Made by a program: the position numbers and the translations under genes. Under the pieces are notes generated by a model, which did no database searches, was not told the origin of the DNA, and saw nothing but the letters and a program-made list of their open reading frames with translations. This document shows positions 1 through 8,504 of a stretch of 20,687 nt of DNA, in pieces (position 1 is the first letter of the stretch; each line of letters starts with the position of its first letter). The DNA comes from Saccoglossus kowalevskii (taxonomy: Eukaryota; Hemichordata; Enteropneusta; Harrimaniidae): positions 4,400 through 25,086 of the forward strand of contig NW_003129868.1 in NCBI RefSeq assembly GCF_000003605.2, read 5' to 3'.

Positions 1-2614
1 AAAAACAAAACAACATCAGGTGCTTTTGAACTACGTGCGGTTGGCACAGTAACGGGCAATGACCTCAGCGGTTCACATGCAATGAAATTCTAATCGAGCC
101 AGCTAGCGTTATCGTACGGTATCATAAACTCAATAATTATTCATTCAAAATGCCTTTCACATTCACGAGTACCATGGAACACAAACATGTAACAGAAAAA
201 TAACATCTTTTGTTTAAAAAAGATTCTGTCAACCAAGAATACATGCGCAAGGCAAGATTTATGAAACGAAACAGAAAATAATCATGTCATTGTCAGTGCA
301 ATGCAGACAGCCTGACCTGTTTTGATTAGTTCGCCCGTTTTTCGTTTGCTGGCCATTTTTTCTGGAGTGTGACACAAATGGTGAACATGATACTGCCAAA
401 TCAATCAAGAACCAGGATACGGCTTGGATACGCTGAAACTTTATAAATCGTCCTCTTTTCAATTGTAAACTTTATTCCAGTGTAATAAAGGTATACCTAC
501 ATGTACCATGAAAAATTGTATCGCATCACTTTGGAAATTTACGCTAAATACATGTACTAAATACTAAACAAGCTCACATATCGTATTCATTTACAGCATC
601 GGATTTTAAAACAATGACTCGTGGAATCACAAAGAAACTGTTAAGTACGTATTTCACACATTACCGAGGACCGCCGTAGAGACCGGTACAGCGGTAGAGA
701 CCCCTAATTATAAGCAGTCCGCGGCTCTCCCCGGCGTTCTGCGGTACACCGCGATAATGACCGCGGTGTACCGCCCGTTTGATTTCCTACTCTTCCCTTA
801 AATAAAGGAATATGTGAGACTGATAAATAAAGTATTGTTAACGCAGGATTTTGTTGAATTCTTTTTGCTATTATACCACAGTATAAGTAATAACACAAAT
901 TATTGTACATATATCTCTATAAATTATAGTATGCCTTGATTTTGTGGTATTCTTAGAAACGAACATTTTCAATCTTTTCACCGGCTGGTAACGACACCTT
1001 ATGAAAATAACGATCAAAAACTCTCAAAAAACTGTACTTTGGGCTAGTTGTTGAGATTCTCCTGAACAGTGTAACTAGACTACCGTTAGGTACATGTGCA
1101 ACATATATAAATTTGAATGTTCAGGATTGTTTCATAGTTGAGTTTGTGCTGTTTTCTCAACTTTAGCTATTTTCACCAGCTCACGCAGAGCCCATAGAAA
1201 TACATGGTACAGTGGTGCACGTCTTAGCAATGTAGAATGTTCTGTGACGTAGCTCCACCTACAAGATTTCAATATATTATCTGCATATTGCCTTTTTAGG
1301 AAATGCATATTTTCAATATGATTATGTAATAACAACACCAAGATGGCAGAGATTTTGAAAACAAAGTTTACAATGAGAGAGAGTTCAACTAATTTTCACC
1401 ATCTCAGTTCTCGGCTTTACACACTAAATTAAACAATAATGCCTTGCTTTGTGCTATTTGCTTGTTGTTAGTTAGTTGTATGCATTATTTAATTTTTGAC
1501 TAATTATCAGGATTTATTTTTGTGGAAATCATACATTTATTATTTGCATAACTATGGTGAAATTTTTAGGCATCAGAAAAGATTTAAAATAACATCTTAA
1601 AAAACTGCCCAGTTTATTTTTTTAAAAACCCAAACTGCCGTTTAATTTAAGGCAGAATCCGGTATAATTTTCAGCTAAACTATGTGTACAAGGTTGGCCG
1701 AGCTTTAGAAAAATGATGTGCCTAATTAGTTTTCTTTCGGTCAAAGACATATAATTTCACTTTTGTGCTTTCACGTTGTACCTGTATTTCTGACATGCCT
1801 GGACCGATCACGCTCAATGTTTACATACACATTCTACTTCTACATCATGTCACACATATCCACATGCATTAACATTTTGTTTCATGATTCATTTCAAGAT
1901 GGCTACAATACTTCAAAATCAATCATTTTGTCACTCTTGACATGTATCTCAGTCACGCATAGACAAATTACATTCAAAATGAGTAATTATATTAAATGGA
2001 ATGTTACATTGATGCATTAAAAATGGCCGACTGGCTGTTCAAGAAACATATTTCTGAGTTGCCTTAAACAATCTTATTTAAACTCAACAAGAATGTAATA
2101 CATCATGTCACACATGCTTTGTTTCATGATACTATTCAGGATGGCTGAATGCATTCGTTTAAAGCAAAAAATGCAACAAAATCAGGTACTGCCAGCATTC
2201 CAGAACATGATCAAATCAAAGTTAACACATAGATTATAGATTGTATAAAGTTTTGATTCATAATGGTGGACTGTTTGTTTGTTTGTTTACTGTTCAATTT
2301 CAGACAGATCGCTTTGCAATCCAACCAAACTTTGAACCATCATACTGTAAAAGTATAAATTGTCACTAGTATTTATATCATTATTATGATGATCATATTT
2401 ACTTGGTTTTAAAATCACACATTTACCAGAAAATCAATGATTTTTATTGTAATCTGACATTGGATTTTACTTACATGTAACAACGAAAATATCAAACAAA
2501 AAAAGCAAAATATCAATGAAAAATTTTAACTTATGAATATTTAATGCGTCACAAATAATGTATATATCTAATATCAGACACGCTTGAAAAAAATCAAGTT
2601 ATTTGTATTCACAG
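1..2614. other. Intronic DNA upstream of the first SNX17 exon seen; no exon recognised
   Basis: No reading frame here matches the SNX17 segment expected before 2615, and no other protein family was recognised. It holds a GC-rich hairpin (741-774), an imperfect direct repeat of about 50-65 bases (1841-1904 and 2099-2146, sharing TACATCATGTCACACAT, TTGTTTCATGAT and GATGGCT) and a short TTTG run at about 2274-2289. The open frames are short and unconvincing. Confidence 0.6.
741..774. repeat. GC-rich perfect hairpin
   Basis: GCGGTACACCGCG (741-753) and its exact reverse complement (762-774) flank an eight-base loop. It sits in a GC-rich patch (about 664-780) that also has GTAGAGACC twice (near 675 and 693). 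It is probably part of a decayed mobile element. Confidence 0.7.
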
Positions 2615-2809
2615 ATTGCAGAAACCAATGGTGAAAGTGATGTTAGTAACACAACATCTGAATTAGAATTATCGTTTGAATATTTGGTTGCTAAGGACAA
2701 ATTACAGTGGATAGCAGTTCAAAGTGATCAAGCCATTCTTATGAGTATTTGTCTTCAAGGAATGGTGGATGAACTTATTATGAAAAAAGAAGGTTCAAGA
2801 ATGAAACGG
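2615..2809 (+). CDS. SNX17: SNX17 exon: end of FERM-like module
   Basis: This 195 bp, 65-codon exon is preceded by an acceptor (ttcacag) and followed by the donor gtaagg, phase 0 at both ends. It starts IAETNGESDVSNTTSELELS, a variable acidic/Ser-Thr segment, then runs into the conserved strand-helix block with KDKLQW and SICLQGMVDEL, the C-terminal helix of the FERM-like F3 lobe. It ends in KKEGSRMKR, at the start of the linker. The frame is open upstream of the acceptor only as far as a TTG at 2603, so the acceptor, not an internal start, defines the exon. Confidence 0.92.
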
Positions 2810-5800
2810 GTAAGGGGGTGGACCATTTGTCTTTAGTTGGGGAGGTTAGCAAGGCCACAATCAGAAGAATAATTTGGTGTTGAAAATATATGAGGAACAA
2901 CAAATTTGCCGACAGTTCATAAATTCTCTCTGAGAGAGAAAAATTAGCTGAAGATTCAAACCAAATTTTATCCACCACCTTTTAAATAATGTCTTCCTCA
3001 CACTTTTTGTTTATTTCCCTTGTAATCCCAATATGATACAGCTTTTTGTAAGAATACTTCTCATTGGCTACTCAATGCAGGTACCTAGCTATTTAGCCAA
3101 TCAATTTACTGGGATTTTCAGGATGATAATTTGTTCCCTTGACCAAGCAATATATAGAGTAATGGATTGTGGGATATATTTATTTACTGCATATATATCT
3201 GTTTCCCATGGGAAAAGTCCCCAACATTGAAGGTAATATTTTTCATACAGACCATTGCAATAATCTTATTGATAAACATTTATATTTTACCAGCCACAGG
3301 ATAGGATACGTGGTACACGAACAGATTTCAAGAAGAGGGACGCACCGAATAGCATCAAAATGTCATCATCATCTTCAAGTCATTCAGTTTCTTCACCAGA
3401 TGTGAGACTAACTCTTTTAACATATACTAGTACTTACACTTCACCCTTTGATTACGCTATACCTTTGATGGTCACGGTGCAGGTTCAATAAATTATACCG
3501 TATTAATCTGGGTATAAGTCCAGGCTCCTGAACATGGAAAATTGCCAAAAAGAAGGGGTGGGCGTTTGCCAGGAGATCCCCGGCAAAAAAAATGATAATT
3601 CGCGAAAATTGACAACGTGCAGATCGAACTGAGGCAGGGAATAGAACGGCAAATGAAAACATGCAATGGAAATAAATGAACAATATGCAACACTAGAAGT
3701 AAAACAAAAATAATGTATTGCTTATAATGTGACAAATAAACCAGAAATAATAAAAATCGACAGTGAGGAATCATTTGAATTAGGATTTTCCCACCAACAA
3801 ACACACCCAATACGCGTGAACTCAAAATGAATTAAAATGTCAGGTGGTTAAACTGCGTAAAATGATTTCCGGTCTAGACAAATTACGAATCAACCGTCAT
3901 ACAAGAACAATAATAATTTACAAATTCACACAGTAAAAATTCATAGCTGTTAGAAAAAACTTCTCAGATCTTTATTTGTACGTTCATTGCCATCTTCGTC
4001 AAACTCAAAACCCTCAAAGTCCAAGTCGGCGTCACTGTAGCCATCGAACAAAATCCCTACAACTTATTCCTGAAGTTCGTCGATATCGTCCCACACAATT
4101 TAGACTTAGCACTTTTAATTCACGGATTTCGCAGTCTGTCAGCTTGGCACTTTTTAGCTCCGCTGTCGACTTTGTCGAGCGGAGCTTATTATATGAGTGA
4201 TTGTCCGTCGTTGTCCGTGTCAATGTTTTACTTTTTCGACTTCTTCTTGAAAACTACAAGCCTGAATGCTTTGATACTTGGTGTATATGTACCTTGGGTA
4301 GACCTCTCTTAGGTTTGTTCATTTCATGTTGATATCTTCAATTCTCTAATTTTGGTGAATATTTTTGTCATTTTTGGTAAAAAGTGATATTTTCGACTTC
4401 TTGTTAAAAACCGCAAGTCCAATTGATTTGATACTACATATATAGGTACTACATGTGGACCTCTCTCAGATTTGTTCATTTCGTGATGATATCTTCAATT
4501 CTCTAATTTTGGTGAATATTTTTGTCATTTTTGGTAAAAAGTGATATTTTCGACTTCTTGTTAAAAACCGCAAGTCCAATTGATTTGATACTACATATAT
4601 AGATACTACATGTAGACCTTTCTCAGATTTGTTCATTTTGTGATGATATCTTCAGTTCTCTAATTTTGGTGAATATTTTTGTCATTTTTGGTAAAAAGTG
4701 ATATTTTCGACTTCTTGTTGAAAACTGTAAGTCCGATTGCTTTGATATTACATATATAGGTACTACATGTGGACCTCTCTCAGATTTGTTTGTTTTGTGA
4801 TGATATCTTCAATTCTCTATTTATTTTGGTGAATATTTTTGTAATTTTTGGTAAAAAGTGATATTTTCGACTTCTTGTTAAAAACTGTAAGTCCGATTGC
4901 TTTGATACTATTCATATTGTTCATTTTCTAATGATGTCTTCAGTTCGTTAATTGAAATGTGCATTGCTAACAGCGGAGCTATCTCAGCCGATAGGCTGCT
5001 TGTTATTCATGTCTAATCATAATAAAGAGACAAGAAAAATGGGGTCGCTCTCATGCTGCGATGGCACACGATGCTTTTGTTTACAGTCTAGCAATCATCT
5101 TTGACCTTTATGTATCTGCTTTACTGATTGGCTAAGAATGACATCACTACTAGTATTTCATCATAAAGGTCAAATCGTGACATTGCTTTCTTATCAGACT
5201 CGATGCTTATCAATAACGGTGAAAGTTATCACTCAACAAGTTCCGGCGGTTGGAAGGTCTCATTATATTTTTTTTTTATCCAACGAGAGAAGAATAGTTT
5301 TCATGACAGAAATGCAATAGCGGTGATGAAAGATGGTAAAAAAGTCTTCGGCGTGACATTGCAAAATTGCTGGCCCCAGTTATGAATTCGCAAGCTGCTA
5401 CAAAATATTTTATAAAGCCAAAATAACGCGATTTCAACCACTCTCCCAGGTACGGGTTGCTACAATATTGCAGCATTGGTTTCATTGTCGACGACGATAA
5501 AGCCGAACGAGTGCGACACTTGCTTAGCGGCTCTCCTTATACGATTTGCTTGAATCGTTTCTAAGGATGCACAAACCAAACGACCAGCCCTTTTTAGGAC
5601 CACGGCATATTTCAAAAAGAGAACTATTGTTTCTGCTTCAATATATATTTTTATAGACTTGCTGACTGTTATGATTCTGAAAAAAATCAGTGGTGAACGC
5701 GCTGCCCTGAAGGCAGAAAGGTGTCACAGCTATTTTGCGTTCACCCCTTGTTTTACGCAATTAACAATTGTTAGAAGTATCACGACAAACTTCAAGAAAG

Positions 5801-7979
5801 TCAACTGTTAATACAACAACAGTCAACGAATAGAAAATGTGTTTTTTTGTGTAGAAAAAGACCCCCTGGGCGTGTGCCCGGATATGACCTCAACTCCTTT
5901 ATTGTGTCAAAAGTGGGGTGTGGGCGTTTGCCCAGGCATGGCTCTTACCCGAATTAGTACGGTAAATGAACCTATGTATTCAATTCTAGTGATATCTGAT
6001 AGTAGCTCATTGATATAGTGTTTGTGGCTAGAAGACTTGGCATTAATTTCTTACATGTATGTTTACATGAGTTCAGCTTGAGCTAAGTTTTGCTCTGCAG
6101 TAAAAAGGCTGTCAACACTGCAATGGTTTTAATGTATGTGAACCTTAAAAAAATTAGTTGAAGAAACTTTGACTTTTCAATCTACCGGTACTACATTTTC
6201 CCAAAAATAAGGTTATTTTTTAGGTACCAGTAATAAAAAAAAGAAATGTTCAATTTTGTAGGGAATGAAAGAAATTGGGCAACTTTTTAGACAGAAAAAC
6301 AAAGCAAATTTCTTTTTTTGTCAATCTGATATATCATAAACGCCAGTAAAATTACATTTTTCTGAACTCCAAAATAAAATACATGTAGGTCTTAAGCTTT
6401 TGCAGGGCTATAATAAATGAAATTTTTGTGCAATCGATGCCATGTCTGATAGTGTCAGCTGTCACAGATTGGCCCATTATGTGGATTCCTTTTTTCTCAT
6501 ATTTATATTTAATTTATTTCAGTCCCCCAGCGAAGAAACTGCAAGTGCTGCACAAAAAGCCAAAGAATCTGTTAAAAAGATATCGGTTAGTAAAAACAAA
6601 ATTAATTTATTTTCCAATAACACCACCATTCTGCTTTGCTGCTTTGCTTCAAAACTCCTAACCCTAATACATGCAGAACTTGGAAGTTTAATCTCATCTG
6701 CTAATCATGAAAGGCAACTAAACTTTCTTTACATACACATGTCCATCCCTGTGAAATAAAACTACTGACATCTTTGAAACTCTCTGGCATACTCAATCAG
6801 GCCTAATTTAATTTTAAAGTAACAGTAACACATTCAAAATGATGCATACATTTGTGAAATGTGTAGTTGTGGTTATGTTTTGTACATTTTACGACCAACA
6901 TATTCAAGATCAAGAGTCTTATGCCAGAGATTTATCTTCGTTGAAAACTTAGATTTAAACCACAACTGTACATGTGGCATTACAGGTGAAGGGAAAATAC
7001 TCTGCTAATCTATTCATTTGAAAGAATTGAAACTTTGTGTCTTGTGTCTTTTCTTCATTCCCAGGACACTCTTCATTGCGTGAAGCCGTTCGGAAGCTCA
7101 TCTCACCAGCAAAATCCATCACAACAACCACAAATACACCAAGCAGTAAATATTATTAATATTTCATGTATTTAGAGATGCTGTTATGATCTCATTATTA
7201 TAATAACATTCATTTCTAAAAGGCTTAAACTATGGATTAATTTGCGTGACTAACAATTGACTTGATGCATCTATTCTCTATTTTTTCTATTACTTGTATG
7301 AACATATTATTATTTCTTTTATTCAAATGTTCATGAATGTACTAAGTATTTTGGCCCAATATACTGAAAAATATTAACACCAGTGTCAAATTTTGCCACC
7401 TGCCATGAAATAATCCATTTTATTTAATTTACTAAACTGTGCTTAAGACATGCAGACAATAGGAATGTACATGTAGTTCAGTTTGATTCAAAATTAACAA
7501 AGAAATTACAGAAAATTACATAAAAAATGTGAAAAATATTTGATGAAAACTTTTGTGGTGGTAAAATATCTTGTAAATACTGTAAATACATTAATTATTC
7601 TCTGGATTTAAATTTCTCTGATTAGTGAAATCTGTTCAATTAAATTGTTTAAAATGATAATTAATCCCTTTTGCAAATCGGTGAAATTACAAGTAGAACC
7701 GAACGTATATGCACAGTGAAATTAAATACCAGAGAAATATATTATGTTACCAATCTATAGAGGGCGACATATACACCACTAGAGGGCGATAGAGGATATT
7801 TTCTATTTAGGGTCATGGTACATTGTGTGTATGATTTTCTGAGATCTAATTCTTGTTCTATGTTCCTATCGTTCTTATAGGATAAACTACATGGTGCCAA
7901 ACCAGCTGTTCGATCAAAAGGCCACAGTGCAGTTGTTGCAAATGATGTCTTTGAAGGCATTGGAGATGATGATCTATGA
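2615..7979 (+). CDS. SNX17: Sorting nexin 17 (SNX17), C-terminal 179 residues, five exons (join of the exon entries below), 5' partial
   Basis: SNX17 is an endosomal adaptor: its PX domain binds PI3P, its FERM-like module binds NPxY-type motifs in cargo such as LRP1 and integrins, and its tail recruits Retriever for recycling to the cell surface. Five exons join in phase 0 with GT-AG borders. Seen in the translation: the block FEYLVAKDKLQWIAVQSDQA followed by ILMSICLQGMVDELIMKK, which matches the end of the FERM-like F3 lobe of SNX17; a Ser-rich linker; and the terminal tail FEGIGDDDL before TGA (human SNX17 ends in GIGDEDL). The PX domain and most of the FERM-like part must lie left of position 1; no exon encoding the expected preceding segment was found in 1-2614. 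The paralogue SNX31 is a less likely identity because the tail motif is that of SNX17. The gene is convergent with the monooxygenase gene on the other strand. Confidence 0.9.
3300..3401 (+). CDS. SNX17: SNX17 exon: basic and serine-rich linker
   Basis: This 34-codon exon lies between an acceptor (gccacag) and the donor gtgaga, phase 0 at both ends. It encodes a basic stretch with DRIRGTRTDFKKRD followed by MSSSSSSHSVSSPD. In position and character it matches the basic/Ser linker that follows the FERM-like module in SNX17, where human has an Arg-rich then ESPD segment. A second acceptor six bases upstream (CAG ending at 3293) would keep the frame and add Pro-Gln, so a NAGNAG-like two-codon variation is possible. 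Confidence 0.8.
4156..5004 (+). mobile_element. Helentron/HINE-like repeat, copy A, with internal 157 bp tandem units
   Basis: The 5' end carries AGCTCCGCT and AGCGGAGCT as an inverted pair (4156-4164, 4178-4186); the same AGCGGAGCT recurs near the 3' end (about 4973-4981). The 3' end has a small hairpin CAGCC-GATA-GGCTG and stops near CTTGTT. A second copy at 12384-12741 shares both ends but not the internal copy number. Subterminal repeats, a 3' hairpin and a tandem-repeat core resemble the HINE/pearl-type non-autonomous elements known from bivalves and other invertebrates; assignment to that class is inference. Confidence 0.6.
4237..4920 (+). repeat. Tandem repeat core, period 157-160 bp, four units plus a partial
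   Basis: The word CGACTTCTT marks unit starts at 4237, 4394, 4551, 4708 and 4868, giving periods 157, 157, 157 and 160. Each unit contains CCTCTCT, TTTGTTCATTT, GATATCTTCA, TTTTGGTGAATATTTTTGT and GGTAAAAAGTGATA. Units two to four are more alike than unit one. The fifth is cut off after about 50 bases, where the element's 3' end begins. Confidence 0.9.
5100..5174. repeat. Perfect 13 bp inverted repeat
   Basis: TTTGACCTTTATG (5100-5112) and its exact reverse complement (5162-5174) are 49 bases apart. Each arm holds an AGGTCA/TGACCT nuclear-receptor-type half site, which may be incidental. Confidence 0.6.
5278..5423 (+). pseudogene. Decayed fragment resembling a HIRAN-like domain protein
   Basis: From 5278 one frame reads IQREKNSFHDRNAIAVMKDG then KKV. 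Near 5345-5352 the reading continues in another frame as RDIAKLLAPVMNSQAATKYF then IKPK before TAA at 5424. Joined in concept, these recall the (E/R)xxNxxDxxAIAVxKxxxxVGHxPRxI pattern of HIRAN-like domains in many uncharacterised marine invertebrate proteins. The frame change, the stop codons and the absence of flanking exons indicate a dead copy, probably carried in by the surrounding mobile DNA. Identification is from remembered patterns, not a search. Confidence 0.4.
5692..5745. repeat. Compound hairpin near right end of the 2.5 kb element
   Basis: GGTGAACGC (5692-5700) pairs with GCGTTCACC (5737-5745), and inside it CTGCC (5702-5706) pairs with GGCAG (5712-5716). This gives a compact two-stem structure of 54 bases. 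No RNA family was recognised. Confidence 0.5.
6523..6585 (+). CDS. SNX17: SNX17 exon: linker microexon
   Basis: This 21-codon exon sits between a pyrimidine-rich acceptor (atttcag) and the donor gttagt, phase 0 at both ends. It encodes SPSEETASAAQKAKESVKKI plus Ser. It continues the SSPD of the previous exon into a segment resembling the human linker around DATRESMVKLSSKLS. It follows the longest intron (3121 bp), which is mostly repeats. The exon also has another open frame rich in Lys and Leu, but the phase 0 joins on both sides fix the frame given here. Confidence 0.75.
7065..7145 (+). CDS. SNX17: SNX17 exon: Gln/Ser-rich linker
   Basis: This 27-codon exon has an acceptor (attcccag) and donor gtaaat, phase 0 at both ends. 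It is read as DTLHCVKPFGSSSHQQ, then a Gln/Pro-rich NPSQQPQIHQA. An alternative frame beginning HSSLREAVRKL is also open and looks protein-like, but with the mapped borders it would run into a stop (TAA) at the start of the final exon, so the first reading is chosen. The exon starts with the same D-x-L-H-x-x-K-P pattern as the final exon. Confidence 0.65.
7776..7790 (+). promoter_or_regulatory. CTCF-like motif in last SNX17 intron
   Basis: The bases CCACTAGAGGGCGAT match 14 of 15 positions of the bilaterian CTCF core (CCASYAGRKGGCRSY). A weaker copy containing TAGAGGGCGA lies 22 bases upstream at 7754-7768. Both are in the intron just before the last coding exon. Binding is inferred from the motif only; TAGAGGGCG words are also common inside invertebrate repeats. 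Confidence 0.35.
7881..7979 (+). CDS. SNX17: SNX17 terminal exon with Retriever-binding tail
   Basis: The final coding exon starts after the acceptor cttatag and ends at TGA (7977-7979), giving 32 residues. It begins DKLHGAKPAVRSKGHSAVVA and ends NDVFEGIGDDDL. The terminal FEGIGD(D/E)DL is the most conserved part of the SNX17 tail; in the human protein the last leucine is needed for binding the Retriever complex. The motif is intact here. Codons 7949-7979 are mirrored by a mutated copy 95 bases downstream, in the 3' untranslated region. Confidence 0.93.
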   Translation, partial: DKLHGAKPAVRSKGHSAVVANDVFEGIGDDDL

Positions 7980-8170
7980 TTGGTTAAATTGCAGTTATAT
8001 TTAGTCACATGACTATGCCAACCAATCACAAATCTGCAAACATCTTTAAAGGCATTGGAGATGATGGTCTATGATTGGTTAAAATGATTGTCAATATGGA
8101 AGAATTAAGTGGAAATAATCGTTTTTATAATGTTTTTCAGTCACATGACTATGTCAGCCAATCAATGACA
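7945..8170 (+). repeat. Imperfect tandem duplication of SNX17 tail codons and start of 3' UTR
   Basis: The segment from about 7945 to 8030 (tail codons, stop, then TGATTGGTTAA and TCACATGACTATG) recurs at about 8040-8165. The first part is offset by exactly 95 bases (TTTGAAGGCATTGGAGATGA against TTTAAAGGCATTGGAGATGA, stop 7977-7979 against 8072-8074). The second part is offset by 136 because about 41 bases were gained in copy two. Copy two would read IFKGIGDDGL then stop, with Glu to Lys and Asp to Gly changes. Each copy also carries TGATTGG and CCAATCA in opposite orientation, so it can fold back. Confidence 0.8.
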
Positions 8171-8406
8171 TACAAATGATATTGACATTTAAAATATATT
8201 TTTCCTTATTCAAATTATTTTAATAGCCAGTTATGCCTTTGTTTAAATATTAATTTAACAAATTTTAGTAGAAAAAATCACAAGAGGTGGTATAGTTGTT
8301 ATTAATATATATCTTTAACTTCATACTCTTACCCTAGTTACTTCCCACATTCATATTAATGCAGTTATTATGACGAATTCTGCCCACAGTTTAATATAAA
8401 GAATGA

Positions 8407-8412
8407 AATAAA
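8407..8412 (+). terminator. Candidate SNX17 polyadenylation signal
   Basis: This is a canonical AATAAA on the coding strand about 430 bases after the SNX17 stop. A second AATAAA is at 8499-8504, followed by a T/G-rich stretch (catgtttgtttaatc). Either could end the transcript; the second has the better downstream element. Confidence 0.4.
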
Positions 8413-8504
8413 TATTCAACTTCTATAGATTTTTACCCTAAAGTACAACTCTAGTCCCAGTTTTTATGGCCGGACTCCTAACAACTTTTACTTTTACTAA
8501 TAAA

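Larger units (their letters stand above)
3496..5964. mobile_element. Region bounded by inverted TACCGTA...GGGTA termini in an SNX17 intron
   Basis: The left end reads TACCGTATTAATCTGGGTA (from 3496). The reverse complement of the right end (ending 5964) reads TACCGTACTAATTCGGGTA. GGTTCA lies just outside both ends in inverted orientation. Just inside are copies of TGGGCGTTTGCC (3559-3570, 5921-5932) and a variant at 5867-5879. This is either a 2.5 kb DNA transposon remnant with later insertions, or two oppositely oriented copies of a short element. No intact transposase is seen. Confidence 0.45.

Noticed and set aside
1763-2020. 85-codon plus-strand open frame upstream of the first SNX17 exon
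   Set aside because: It does not resemble the expected SNX17 segment and overlaps the direct-repeat region.
3493-3825. 110-codon minus-strand open frame, partly hydrophobic
   Set aside because: It runs through the inverted-terminus repeat region, with no motif, no splice support and composition like its non-coding surroundings.
5100-5174. Nuclear receptor response element formed by AGGTCA half sites
   Set aside because: The half sites are 49 bases apart, outside normal spacing; kept only as an inverted repeat.
7065-7145. Reading frame HSSLREAVRKLISPAK in the fourth SNX17 exon
   Set aside because: It looks protein-like, but with the visible splice borders it does not match the phase of the previous exon and reaches a stop at the start of the final exon.
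8041-8074. Second tail copy as an alternative last exon of SNX17
   Set aside because: There is no AG acceptor in a suitable position just before it, so it is better read as a duplicated, untranslated segment.
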